From the NCBI GenBank assembly GCA_002420015.1, contig DIHF01000010.1, forward strand, positions 39,846-99,629: DNA of 59,784 nt, in the 5' to 3' direction. The notes beneath the pieces were generated by a model. The model did not search any database and had not been told where the DNA came from. It saw only the letters and a program-made list of their open reading frames with translations. The position numbers were made by a program, and so were the translations under genes. Shown one piece after another: positions 17,498 through 27,469 of the stretch (its first letter is position 1; every line of letters begins with the position of its first letter). The DNA comes from Micavibrio sp. UBA5703. Lineage in GTDB: Bacteria; Pseudomonadota; Alphaproteobacteria; Micavibrionales; Micavibrionaceae.

Positions 17498-18911
17498 AGC
17501 GGCGCTCGATATAAAATCTTTTTCCGGCCTCACGCAGGACAGCCGGGCGGTCAAGCCCGGTTACCTGTTTGCCGCTCTGCCGGGCAGCAAGGCGGATGGA
17601 AGCCAATATATCGGCGATGCGGTGAAGGCAGGTGCCAGCGCTGTTTTGGCCGGGAAGGGCGCAAAAGTTCCGGCGGGCGTGCGGCTCATCGCCGACGACA
17701 ACCCGCGCCGCCGTTTTGCCCTGATGGCGGCGGCGTTTTACGGGGCGCAGCCGGATTTTATCGCCGCCGTTACCGGCACCAATGGAAAAACATCGACGGT
17801 GCATTTTGCGCGCCAGCTTTGGGAGGCGCTCGGCATCAAGGCGGCGAGCCTCGGCACGCTCGGGCTTCATGGCGGCGGGTTCGACCGCGCCGGGTCTTTG
17901 ACGACGCCCGGTACAGTGGAACTGCATGCCGATCTTGCGGCGCTTTCAAAGGCAGGTGTGACGCATCTGGCGATGGAGGCTTCCAGCCACGGTCTCGACC
18001 AGTACCGCCTCGACGGGGTGAAGCTGCGCGCCGCCGGGTTTACCAATCTGACCCGCGATCACCTTGATTATCACGCGGATATGGCAGCGTATCTGGCGGC
18101 CAAAAGGCGGCTGTTCACAGATATTTTGCCGCCCGGAGGCATTGCCATTTTGAATGCGGACGTAAAGGAATATGATGACGTATGCCCGGATAAAACGCGG
18201 CATGTTCTTTCCTACGGCCATCACGGCAAAAATCTGAAAATTCTAAAGCGCGAACCTGCGGCGACCGGCCAGCAGGTGCATCTTGAGGTTATGGGGCAAA
18301 GGTTCGAATTGATGTTTCCTCTGGCGGGCGAGTTCCAGCTTATGAACGCGCTGTGCGCGCTTGGTCTAGTGATGGCCGAGGATGCCGAGAATGCATCGCG
18401 GACAGAAAAACTGGTCAGGGCGTTGGAGAAATTAAGCGGCGTGCCGGGGCGTTTGCAATCCGTTGCTGGTCATCCGAAGGGCGCGGGGGTTTACGTGGAT
18501 TACGCCCATACGCCCGATGCGCTTGAAAATATCCTCAATGCCTTGCGCCCGCACACGCAGGGGAAACTTGTTTGCCTGTTTGGCTGCGGCGGCAACCGCG
18601 ACAAGGGCAAGCGCCCGCTGATGGGTAAGGTGGCCACAGAACTTGCCGACCGGGTGATCGTCACCGATGACAATCCACGCAAGGAAGACGCGGTGCAGAT
18701 CAGGGCGGAAATCATGGCGGGCGCGCCGGGGGCGCTGGAAATTCCAGGGCGGCGCGAGGCCATATTCCATGCGGTGTCCGGGCTGGCGAAAGGCGATGTT
18801 CTGGTGATCGCCGGGAAGGGGCACGAGCAGGGGCAGATCGTGGGCGATACCGTCCATGAATTCGACGACGTGAAGGTCGCGGCGCAGGCAATAAAGGAGG
18901 CCGGGGCATAA
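17490..18911 (+). CDS. murE: UDP-MurNAc-L-Ala-D-Glu:meso-diaminopimelate ligase
   Basis: This 473-residue Mur ligase has three domains. The N-terminal part contains QDSRAVKPGYLFAA, the ATP loop is TGTNGKTS (residues 95-102) and the middle domain has the H-containing ASSHGL segment. DNPR (residues 394-397) in the C-terminal domain is the signature for meso-diaminopimelate rather than lysine, so the peptidoglycan should be the Gram-negative type. The enzyme adds the third stem residue in the cytoplasm. The stop overlaps the next start by 1 bp. Confidence 0.97.
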   Translation: MNEAALDIKSFSGLTQDSRAVKPGYLFAALPGSKADGSQYIGDAVKAGASAVLAGKGAKVPAGVRLIADDNPRRRFALMAAAFYGAQPDFIAAVTGTNGKTSTVHFARQLWEALGIKAASLGTLGLHGGGFDRAGSLTTPGTVELHADLAALSKAGVTHLAMEASSHGLDQYRLDGVKLRAAGFTNLTRDHLDYHADMAAYLAAKRRLFTDILPPGGIAILNADVKEYDDVCPDKTRHVLSYGHHGKNLKILKREPAATGQQVHLEVMGQRFELMFPLAGEFQLMNALCALGLVMAEDAENASRTEKLVRALEKLSGVPGRLQSVAGHPKGAGVYVDYAHTPDALENILNALRPHTQGKLVCLFGCGGNRDKGKRPLMGKVATELADRVIVTDDNPRKEDAVQIRAEIMAGAPGALEIPGRREAIFHAVSGLAKGDVLVIAGKGHEQGQIVGDTVHEFDDVKVAAQAIKEAGA

Positions 18912-20203
18912 TGGTCAGGCATTCCGGCATATTGTGGGATTCGAGAGAGGCCGCCGTCGTTACGGGCGGCACCAACACGAAGGAGTGGATGGCCACGGGC
19001 GTTTGCGTACGCGCCGAGGATATCCGCAAGGGCGATCTGTTTATCGCCTCGGAAGGCGAGGATCTGAAAAAGGCGATGCGCAAGGGCGCGGTGGCGGCGG
19101 TGGTGTCGCACGTGCCGGACGATTTGAAATGCGATATGCCCTTGCTGAAGGTTGCAAGCCCCTATGACGCTCTGCGCGATCTGGCGCGTGCGGCGCGGTT
19201 CCGTAGCCATGCCACGGTGCTGGCGGTGCAGGGGCTGGAGATGCGCCATATGGCCGGTGAGGCTTTCGGGGCGATCGCGCATGCTTATGACGGCGGACGC
19301 ATTCTTTCGGTTGGGATGGCGAATATGCCGGAAGATCATGATTTCGGCGTGTTTTCGCTGGCCCCGGCGGTACGCCCCGACATAGCGATCATAACCGATG
19401 CCAAAGGCGGGATCAGCGACCGTTTGTTCGAGAACATGCCGCGCAACGGCGCGGTCATCATCAACCGCGATTGCGTGGGTTACAGCACCGTCATGGCGCA
19501 GGCACGAACGATGGGTATCGAGAATATATACACCTACGGCCTTCACACGGGGGCCGATGCCCGCATCATGGAGCATCTGAGCGCAGCCAATGGCATGCGG
19601 CTTTATCTTGATATTCTCGGCGACAAGATTTCCATGGTGATGGACGGCGACGTGCGCAAGGCGATGGCTGCGGCGGGGATTTTACTGGCCGTGAAAATCT
19701 GCGGGCGCAACATCCGCCAGGCGGCGCGCATCTGGCAATCCGGCAATGTTCTGCGGCCCGGTGGCCCGGAAGTAAAAGATACCGATCATTCGCTTTCTCT
19801 CTTTGAAGCCTCGAAGACAAGGCCCGAGCAGGCGGTCTTCCGCATTCAGAATTTGATCGATCTCGGCTACGGGCGGCAGACGGCGGTTCTTGATAATGTT
19901 ATGTTTCCCGATGCGCCCGCCGCAGCGCCCGCCCGCAACGACCTTTCGATTCCGCGCCGGATCGCCAATATGGATCTGGTCTATCGGTACAGGGGCATTT
20001 CGACGGTTTCCAGCGCGCAAACCGCACTGCGCACCATGCATGCGAACGCGAAACTGGAAACGATCGTGACGGATGTTCTTGCGCCTGGAGATTTTATCGT
20101 CTTCGAGCAGGCAATGGAGAAGAAAAAAGCGACGCTGGCGGAGTCATTGCGTCTGAAGGGTAACAGAAGATCAGGAAGGCAGGTAACTGGGAATGCTTTA
20201 TAA
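18911..20203 (+). CDS. Degenerate MurF homologue in the murF position (predicted pseudoenzyme)
   Basis: The protein has 430 residues and occupies the murE-mraY slot where murF belongs. Its first ~115 residues follow MurF: TGGTNTKEWMATGV, then IRKGDLFIASEG, then ALRDLARAARFRSHATVLAV. The ATP loop that should read GxxGKT is GLEMRHM (residues 108-114), and the EMG motif of the central domain is replaced by GVFSLAP. The DDSYNANP signature of the C-terminal domain is absent and that domain is short, although VLAPGDFIVFEQAMEKK recalls the usual MurF end. The frame is intact and overlaps both neighbours (1 and 11 bp), so it is probably still translated. Catalysis as a ligase is unlikely. A scaffold or substrate-binding role is conjecture. 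Confidence 0.75.
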   Translation: MVRHSGILWDSREAAVVTGGTNTKEWMATGVCVRAEDIRKGDLFIASEGEDLKKAMRKGAVAAVVSHVPDDLKCDMPLLKVASPYDALRDLARAARFRSHATVLAVQGLEMRHMAGEAFGAIAHAYDGGRILSVGMANMPEDHDFGVFSLAPAVRPDIAIITDAKGGISDRLFENMPRNGAVIINRDCVGYSTVMAQARTMGIENIYTYGLHTGADARIMEHLSAANGMRLYLDILGDKISMVMDGDVRKAMAAAGILLAVKICGRNIRQAARIWQSGNVLRPGGPEVKDTDHSLSLFEASKTRPEQAVFRIQNLIDLGYGRQTAVLDNVMFPDAPAAAPARNDLSIPRRIANMDLVYRYRGISTVSSAQTALRTMHANAKLETIVTDVLAPGDFIVFEQAMEKKKATLAESLRLKGNRRSGRQVTGNAL

Positions 20204-21278
20204 CTTATTGGTGCCTCTGGCCGAGGACTATCAGATTTTCAACCTTTTCCGGTATCTGACGTTTCGCACCGGCGGGGCGGTGATGACGGCGCTCATTATT
20301 TGCTTTGTCATTGCGCCGCCGATGATCCGCTGGCTGAAATCCAAGCAGGGCAGCGCCAGCAATATCCGCAAATACCTTGAAGAGGCGCACGCGGCCAAAA
20401 CCGGCACGCCGACGATGGGCGGGCTGATGATCCTGATTTCCGTGGCGGTCAGCACTATTTTGTGGTCGGACCTGTCCAACCATTACGTCTGGTATGCGCT
20501 TTTGGTTATGGTTGGTTTTGGCATGGTCGGTTTTGGCGATGACTATCTGAAGCTGACTAAGAAGAATTCCGCCGGGCTTCCGGGAAGGCTCAAGCTTCTT
20601 GCGCAAATGGCAATTGGCGGCGTGGCGGCGCTCGGGATCGTTCACACCTTGCCGGATAATATGAACATGCACGTGGCGATTCCGTTCTTCAAACATATGT
20701 TCATTTATCTGTCGTGGTTTTTCATTCCCTGGGCGCTGCTGGTGATGGTGGGGGCGTCGAACGCCGTGAACCTGACCGACGGTCTTGATGGTCTGGCGAT
20801 TGTTCCGGTGGCGATTGTGGCGGCGTGTTTTGCGCTTATCAGTTATTTGGTGGGTAATGCCGTGTTTTCGCAGTATCTCCAGATCCCTTACGTGCCCGGA
20901 ACAGGCGAGCTTGCAATTATCTGCGGTGCGCTGGTCGGCGCGTCGATGGGATTTTTGTGGTTTAATGCGCCGCCAGCCATGGTTTTTATGGGCGATACCG
21001 GGTCACTGTCGATGGGCGGATTGCTCGGGACGATTGCCATTATCGTCAAGCATGAAATCGTTCTGGCGGTCATCGGCGGCCTGTTTGTCCTTGAAACCGT
21101 ATCGGTGATCGTGCAGGTCGCCTCCTTCAAGCTGACCGGGAAACGCGTATTTGCCATGGCGCCGCTGCATCACCATTTTGAGAAGAAGGGCTGGTCCGAG
21201 CCGACCATCGTCATCCGCTTCTGGATCATAGCGGTCATATTGGCGCTGGTGGGTCTGAGTACGTTGAAATTGAGATAG
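20193..21278 (+). CDS. mraY: Phospho-N-acetylmuramoyl-pentapeptide-transferase
   Basis: The protein has 361 residues and about ten membrane spans. MraY-specific stretches are GTPTMGGLMIL, GFGDDYLKLTKKNSAGLPGR (with the paired Asp), NAVNLTDGLDGLA and the histidine loop APLHHHFEKKGWSEP. The enzyme transfers phospho-MurNAc-pentapeptide to undecaprenyl phosphate to make lipid I at the inner membrane. An AGGAAGG ribosome-binding sequence lies before the ATG, within the end of the murF-like gene. A ~215-bp repeat-filled spacer follows it, the first break in the tight cluster. Confidence 0.97.
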   Translation: MLYNLLVPLAEDYQIFNLFRYLTFRTGGAVMTALIICFVIAPPMIRWLKSKQGSASNIRKYLEEAHAAKTGTPTMGGLMILISVAVSTILWSDLSNHYVWYALLVMVGFGMVGFGDDYLKLTKKNSAGLPGRLKLLAQMAIGGVAALGIVHTLPDNMNMHVAIPFFKHMFIYLSWFFIPWALLVMVGASNAVNLTDGLDGLAIVPVAIVAACFALISYLVGNAVFSQYLQIPYVPGTGELAIICGALVGASMGFLWFNAPPAMVFMGDTGSLSMGGLLGTIAIIVKHEIVLAVIGGLFVLETVSVIVQVASFKLTGKRVFAMAPLHHHFEKKGWSEPTIVIRFWIIAVILALVGLSTLKLR

Positions 21279-21286
21279 GAATTCTA

Positions 21287-21487
21287 AACTACAGAGAACG
21301 CAGAGGGTATAGAGTATTTCTAAACATTTCCTTTTCACAGGAAGCCATGAAGACACAAAGAAGAGTAAAAACATTTTTATTATAAAACTTATTCCTTCTT
21401 TGAGCCTTTGTGTCTTTCTGTGAACTTTTTTAACAGGATGACGTGTTAGGATACTTTGTCTCTGCGTTCTCTGCGAACTCTGTAGTT
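21287..21487. repeat. Nested inverted repeats between mraY and murD
   Basis: The spacer holds two nested, imperfect inverted repeats. The outer arms are 21287-21307 (built on ACAGAGAACGCAGAG) and 21460-21487. The inner arms are 21335-21364 (ending GAAGACACAAAGAAG) and about 21395-21424. The core between them is A/T-rich. Similar GAGACGC or GAAGACACGAAG wording recurs at 25803-25830 and 27304-27458, so these belong to one loose family of dispersed repeats. They create an in-frame but spurious upstream extension of murD. Confidence 0.6.
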
Positions 21488-21493
21488 GTAAAA

Positions 21494-22828
21494 ATGATCG
21501 ACGCGCAAAAATTCGTCAAGACTTTAGGCGGAAAACCGGTGGCGGTTTTCGGTCTGGGGAAGTCCGGCCTGTCCGTCATCGCGGCTCTGCGCGAACTCAG
21601 TGTTAAAGTCACGGCTTGGGACGACAACGCCGCCAGCCACGAGGCCGCGCTGCGCATGGGGGCGGAGATCATGCGGCTTGAGGATGTGGACCTTTCGCCC
21701 TTTGCCTGTCTTGTGCTGGCACCCGGCGTGCCGTTGCATCATCCTGCGCCGCATCCTGTTGTGGTTGCGGCGCGCCATGCGGGGATCGAGGTTATCGGCG
21801 ATATCGAGATCCTGCACCGCTGCGGCCACGGGCGCACGACCGTGGGTATTACCGGCACCAACGGCAAATCGACGACGACGGCGCTCATCGCGCACATCCT
21901 GAACGAAGGCGGCATCAAGGCTGTACAGTGCGGGAATATCGGCGATCCGGTGATGGGGGTAAGTCTGCCGCCGCGCGGCGGGGTTCTGGTTCTTGAATTG
22001 TCGTCGTTTCAGATCGACCTGTGCCCGACCTTCGCGCCGGATATTGCTGTGCTTCTCAACGTCACACCCGATCATCTGGACCGTCACGGCACGATCGGGG
22101 AATATGCCGACGTGAAAGAGCGCATCTTTGACAAAGATGGCGGCGTGGCGGTGATTGCTGCCGATGATGACTGGACGAAGAAAATCATTGAAAGGTTAAA
22201 ACAAAAAAAATCGAATACTTTGTATGTCGTTTCTGAAAACGATGAAAATCTGCCCGAAGGCAAGGCGCTGCCCGGCGTTCATAACCGCCAGAATATCGCC
22301 GCCGCCGTGGCGGTTTGCCGTGCTTTGGGGCTTGCGGATGAAGATATTTTCGCCGCCGTGGAATCCTTTCCCGGCCTTAATCATCGCCAGTTCCTCGTAG
22401 AGGTTATCAACGGCGTGGCTTATATCAACGACTCCAAGGCGACCAATGCCGACGCGGCGGCAAAGGCGCTCGGGTGCCGCCGCAATATTTACTGGATCGT
22501 CGGCGGGCGTGCCAAGGAAGGCGGGCTGGAGGGGCTTGAGAGTTACATGGACCGGATCAGGCACGCCTTCGTAATCGGCGAGGCAGCGGAAGATTTTTCC
22601 CTCTGGCTGAACAAATACGGCGTCGCGCATGATCTGTGCGGGACTCTGGATGTGGCCGTTGACCGCGCACACGCCCTGGCGCAGGGCGAGCGGGGAAAAC
22701 CCGGCGGGGCGGGGGTTGTTCTGCTTTCTCCGGCCTGCGCGTCGTTCGACCAGTATAAAAATTTTGAGCAGCGCGGCGACCATTTCGCCGAACTTGTTGC
22801 GGAATTGGCAGAGGAGGTGGCGGCATGA
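21494..22828 (+). CDS. murD: UDP-N-acetylmuramoyl-L-alanine:D-glutamate ligase
   Basis: The protein has 444 residues from the ATG at 21494. An upstream in-frame ATG at 21443 would add residues encoded by the intergenic repeat and is rejected. The N-terminal domain has VFGLGKSGLS, the ATP loop is GITGTNGKSTTT, and VLELSSFQID and NVTPDHLDRHG follow. The C-terminal domain starts around YINDSKATNADAAAKAL. The enzyme adds D-Glu to UDP-MurNAc-L-Ala. It overlaps ftsW by 4 bp. Confidence 0.96.
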   Translation: MIDAQKFVKTLGGKPVAVFGLGKSGLSVIAALRELSVKVTAWDDNAASHEAALRMGAEIMRLEDVDLSPFACLVLAPGVPLHHPAPHPVVVAARHAGIEVIGDIEILHRCGHGRTTVGITGTNGKSTTTALIAHILNEGGIKAVQCGNIGDPVMGVSLPPRGGVLVLELSSFQIDLCPTFAPDIAVLLNVTPDHLDRHGTIGEYADVKERIFDKDGGVAVIAADDDWTKKIIERLKQKKSNTLYVVSENDENLPEGKALPGVHNRQNIAAAVAVCRALGLADEDIFAAVESFPGLNHRQFLVEVINGVAYINDSKATNADAAAKALGCRRNIYWIVGGRAKEGGLEGLESYMDRIRHAFVIGEAAEDFSLWLNKYGVAHDLCGTLDVAVDRAHALAQGERGKPGGAGVVLLSPACASFDQYKNFEQRGDHFAELVAELAEEVAA

Positions 22829-24006
22829 AACTCTTTTCCCGCACGGATCAATCGTTTCTGGGCCGCTGGTGGTGGACAGTGGACCGTCCGATGCTGGCGG
22901 CGGCTTTTGTGCTGGTGATCTTCGGCGTTGTCCTTGTAACGACCGCCAGCCCTCCAGTGGCCGAGCATTTAAAGCTGGAGCATTACCATTTTCTCAAAAG
23001 GCATGTTGTGATGCTCGTTCCAGCAGTTGCGATGATGCTGGGTATTTCGATGCTCAGCCCGCGCAGCATATGGCGCATGGCCAGCATTTTGTTTGCGGGG
23101 TGTATTGTTGCCATGATTATCGTTCTGGTGACGGGGATGGAGATCAAGGGCGCGCAGCGCTGGATTCACCTGTTTGGCTTTTCGCTCCAGCCCAGCGAAT
23201 TTATCAAGCCAGCCTTCGCCGTGGTGGCGGCGTGGCTGATGGGGATGCAGAAAACGAAAGAGAAATTTCCCGGCAACCGTATTACGGCGGGGCTTTATGC
23301 GCTGGTTCTGACTTTGCTTCTGATGCAGCCGGACCTCGGCATGACCGTGGTGGTGACCAGCATCTGGGTGTCGCAGATATTCCTCGCAGGCTTCCCGTTC
23401 CGAATACTGATCGGGCTTATTCTGGCGGCCGCTATCGGCCTTGTGCTGGCTTACTTTACTTTCGACCACGTCCATAGCCGCATGGACCGATTTCTCGACC
23501 CCGCCAGCGGTGACAACTATCAGGTCCAAAGATCCCTTGAGGCGTTTGAAAACGGCGGCCTATTTGGCACCGGGCCGGGGCAGGGGACCGTGAAGGAAAA
23601 TCTCCCCGATGGTCATGCCGATTTTATCTTTGCCGTTGCCGGAGAGGAACTCGGCATGTTTTTCGTGCTGATCCTGATGTCCGTTTACGCCTTTATCCTG
23701 CTGCGCGGGTATAACAGGCTGATGGACAGCGATAGTATGTTCACTGTTCTGGCGGTCGGTGGGCTTTTGACCATGTTCGGGCTACAGGCCATGATCCATA
23801 TGGGCTCCAGCGTGAACCTCCTGCCCGCCAAGGGCATGACGCTGCCGTTCATAAGTTACGGCGGTTCATCCATATTATCGACGGGTCTGTCGATGGGCAT
23901 CATCCTTTCCCTGACGCGGCGGCAGGTGCGCTCCGGCATTGCGCGGGGCGGCGTGGCCATGCGAAAGTCGCTTCACGTGTCGGAACCTGGAAAGAAGGCA
24001 GCATGA
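22825..24006 (+). CDS. ftsW: Septal peptidoglycan glycosyltransferase FtsW (SEDS)
   Basis: The 393-residue integral membrane protein has about ten spans. SEDS hallmarks include GAQRWIHLFGFSLQPSEF, the loop with the catalytic-type Asp region (FDHVHSRMDRFLDPASGDNYQ), GPGQGTVKENLPDGHADFIFAVAGEELG and the late block PAKGMTLPFISYGGSS. FtsW polymerises lipid II at the septum together with FtsI. It is joined to murD and murG by 4-bp overlaps. A second SEDS protein, rodA, is at the right end of the window. Confidence 0.95.
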   Translation: MKLFSRTDQSFLGRWWWTVDRPMLAAAFVLVIFGVVLVTTASPPVAEHLKLEHYHFLKRHVVMLVPAVAMMLGISMLSPRSIWRMASILFAGCIVAMIIVLVTGMEIKGAQRWIHLFGFSLQPSEFIKPAFAVVAAWLMGMQKTKEKFPGNRITAGLYALVLTLLLMQPDLGMTVVVTSIWVSQIFLAGFPFRILIGLILAAAIGLVLAYFTFDHVHSRMDRFLDPASGDNYQVQRSLEAFENGGLFGTGPGQGTVKENLPDGHADFIFAVAGEELGMFFVLILMSVYAFILLRGYNRLMDSDSMFTVLAVGGLLTMFGLQAMIHMGSSVNLLPAKGMTLPFISYGGSSILSTGLSMGIILSLTRRQVRSGIARGGVAMRKSLHVSEPGKKAA

Positions 24007-25112
24007 ATGAAAAATCGAAACTGATCTTGCTGAGCGCGGGCGGCACCGGCGGGCATATCAGCCCGGCCGCGGCGCTTGGGCGCGATCTGCTTTCGCGGGG
24101 CTACCGGGTCGAGATTGTCACGGATGAGCGCGGCCTGAAATATAAATCTCTTTTCGGCGGGATGAAAACGCACACCGTGCGCTCGGGGACTTTGCGTCCC
24201 GGCGCGCTCGGGAAAATCGCGGGGGCAGCGAATTTGTGCATCGGAATCGTGCAGGCGCTCGCGCTGGTGAAATCGCTGCGGCCTGCGGTGGTGGTGGGGT
24301 TTGGCGGGTATCCCTCGGTGCCGGGTGTGTTCGCCGCGCAGAAACTGCGGATCCCCACGCTCATTCACGAACAAAACGCCATCATCGGCAAGGCCAATGT
24401 TTTCCTCGCGCCCAAGTCCGAGCGCATCGCCCTGTCGCTGCCGTCCCTGACCGGGCTTGACGAGCGCGACAAGGCGCGCGCGGTCGTGACCGGAAACCCC
24501 GTGCGCGAGGAAATCGCCGCGCTTTACACGCGGCCATACCCGGCGCTGGAGCGTGACGGGACTTTGCGGATTCTGGTTCTGGGCGGCTCGCTTGGTGCCA
24601 AAGTGTTTAGCGTGGTTCTTCCCGAAGCGCTGTCGCGGCTTTCTTCGTCCCAGCGGACGCAGATTGAAATCGTCCAGCAATGCCGCGCCGATGACATAGA
24701 GATGACAAAGAAATACTATGCCGCCGCCGGGATCGAGGCGCATCTGGCGACGTTCATCGAAGACGTGGCGGGGGAGATGGAAAAGGCGCATCTGGTGATT
24801 GCTCGTTCGGGCGCCTCGACGGTGGCCGAGGTTACCGCCGCCGGAAGACCTGCGATTTTCGTGCCTTATCCGCACCACAAGGACCAGCAGCAGAAAATGA
24901 ACGCCGACGCGGTGGCCGATGGCGGCGGGGCATGGGTCATGGCCGAAAGCGGCTTTACGCCCGATGCCGTTCTGGCCCGGATCGAGGCGTTTTTGCAAAA
25001 CCCGCAAATTTTGTTCCGCGCCGCCGAGAACGCCCGGTCCTGCGGCAAGCCCGATGCCGCCCGCAAGCTCGGCAACCTCGTCACCGAGATTGCGAGTGGG
25101 TGGGGGGAGTAG
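24003..25112 (+). CDS. murG: UDP-GlcNAc:undecaprenyl-PP-MurNAc-pentapeptide GlcNAc transferase
   Basis: The 369-residue GT-B enzyme carries the glycine-rich N-terminal loop SAGGTGGHISPA (residues 11-22), VVGFGGYPSVPG, the second glycine-rich loop VLGGSLGAKVF and the UDP-GlcNAc-binding IARSGASTVAEVTAAGRPAIFVPYP. MurG converts lipid I to lipid II at the cytoplasmic membrane face. It ends the first uninterrupted run of the cluster: the next gene is convergent and 1 bp away. Confidence 0.97.
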   Translation: MNEKSKLILLSAGGTGGHISPAAALGRDLLSRGYRVEIVTDERGLKYKSLFGGMKTHTVRSGTLRPGALGKIAGAANLCIGIVQALALVKSLRPAVVVGFGGYPSVPGVFAAQKLRIPTLIHEQNAIIGKANVFLAPKSERIALSLPSLTGLDERDKARAVVTGNPVREEIAALYTRPYPALERDGTLRILVLGGSLGAKVFSVVLPEALSRLSSSQRTQIEIVQQCRADDIEMTKKYYAAAGIEAHLATFIEDVAGEMEKAHLVIARSGASTVAEVTAAGRPAIFVPYPHHKDQQQKMNADAVADGGGAWVMAESGFTPDAVLARIEAFLQNPQILFRAAENARSCGKPDAARKLGNLVTEIASGWGE

Positions 25113-25113
25113 G

Positions 25114-25758
25114 TCAGAGTTCGAGGGGTGGATTGTTCTGGTTATATTCTTTTACGGTTTCTTTATATTCTTCATAAGCTTTTCGTGTTATGCGTGCCGC
25201 AACAAAAGTTCCAAATGCGCCAAGAATACTTCCCCCTCCGGGGATGCTGGCTTTGATTAGCCTTCCTGTATCTACAGATTCTGTACCGTTTTTAAGATAT
25301 TTTGTGAATTCTGTGCTTGCTAGAGATATAGCTGAATCTCCCATAAAAATGGTGATGCAGCCTCCTGCTGTTGTTGCCAGCAGCATGCTTAGAATGAGTA
25401 ATTTCTCAGATAAAATATTTTCTTTTTCTGTGGGTTCTCTCTTCAGAAAATTGTTTCCTGATTGGTGTGCCAGTTCGACACTGCTAACAGCCATTGACGC
25501 GGATACTGTTGTAAGAAATGAACAAAGTGCTAGCAACCACAGACCATTGTGTATATCAGCAGCATGAAAACCATATTTGTAGGTACCCGTAACAATTGCG
25601 CTTGCCAATTCATAAGACGCGTTGCCTGTGTATAAAGATATCCCGCCCATAGCCGCACTTGTGAATGCACCAGTCAGGCAAATACCTCCGTCTACAATTT
25701 TGCCGAGTATACCCATATCAATAAGGATTCTGATTGCGAGTTGTATCAGACCTATCAT
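25114..25758 (-). CDS. Orphan membrane protein inserted between murG and murC
   Basis: I do not recognise this 214-residue protein. It has about four hydrophobic segments (residues ~20-45, 72-95, 118-140, 170-190), a charged linker (~105-117) and a polar C-terminus ending in Asn/Pro. Residues ~38-62 (GGISLYTGNASYELAS and on) resemble ~131-158 (GGCITIFMGDSAISLAS and on), which suggests an internal duplication of a two-span unit. It lies antisense to the cluster, convergent with murG, and is clearly richer in A/T than its neighbours, consistent with acquisition. A short repeat block lies between its start and murC. The function is unknown. Confidence 0.6.
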   Translation of the reverse strand: MIGLIQLAIRILIDMGILGKIVDGGICLTGAFTSAAMGGISLYTGNASYELASAIVTGTYKYGFHAADIHNGLWLLALCSFLTTVSASMAVSSVELAHQSGNNFLKREPTEKENILSEKLLILSMLLATTAGGCITIFMGDSAISLASTEFTKYLKNGTESVDTGRLIKASIPGGGSILGAFGTFVAARITRKAYEEYKETVKEYNQNNPPLEL

Positions 25759-25802
25759 TATCTTATGGATAATGTCAAGAAAACTTCAATATTCTTTATA
25801 AT

Positions 25803-25830
25803 CCTTTGTATCTTCGTGTCTTCGTGGTTT
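25803..25830. repeat. Short repeat block upstream of murC
   Basis: The 28 bases contain CTTCGTGTCTTCGTGG, a complement of the GAAGACACGAAG wording found in the mraY-murD and murC-murB spacers. Only one arm is evident here, between the divergent orphan gene and murC (83-bp spacer). Any promoter for murC or the orphan must share this region; none is clear. Confidence 0.45.
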
Positions 25831-25841
25831 AAATAGAACCC

Positions 25842-27296
<1,455 letters not shown>

Positions 27297-27303
27297 TGTT
27301 TGA

Positions 27304-27458
27304 ACCGCGGAGACGCGAAGACGCGGAGATTTTAAACAAAGTCGTCATTCCGGCGAAAGCCGGAACCTATACAGAATATAATTCATCTCGAATGGATCCC
27401 GGCTTGCGCCGGGATGACGGTGGGATAATGTTCTTCGCACCCTCCGTGCCTCCGCGGT
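27304..27458. repeat. Composite palindromic repeat between murC and murB
   Basis: An outer, imperfect inverted repeat starts ACCGCGGAG at 27304 and ends with CTCCGCGGT-like sequence at 27458. Within it lies a REP-type pair: 27342-27363 (GTCATTCCGGCGAAAGCCGG) and 27397-27420 (CCCGGCTTGCGCCGGGATGACGG), each a hairpin and together inverted. REP-like motifs of this kind are widespread in proteobacterial spacers. It may stabilise or attenuate the murC mRNA. Confidence 0.6.
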
Positions 27459-27469
27459 AAAAAAGTACA

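Noticed and set aside
18500..19576. Minus-strand open frame opposite murE and the murF-like gene
   Set aside because: It spans two overlapping real genes; Arg/His-rich shadow. The murF-like gene is preferred because its MurF text is readable and it overlaps its neighbours.
21443..21493. Upstream extension of murD
   Set aside because: Encoded by the intergenic repeat arm; the conserved MurD start fits the ATG at 21494.
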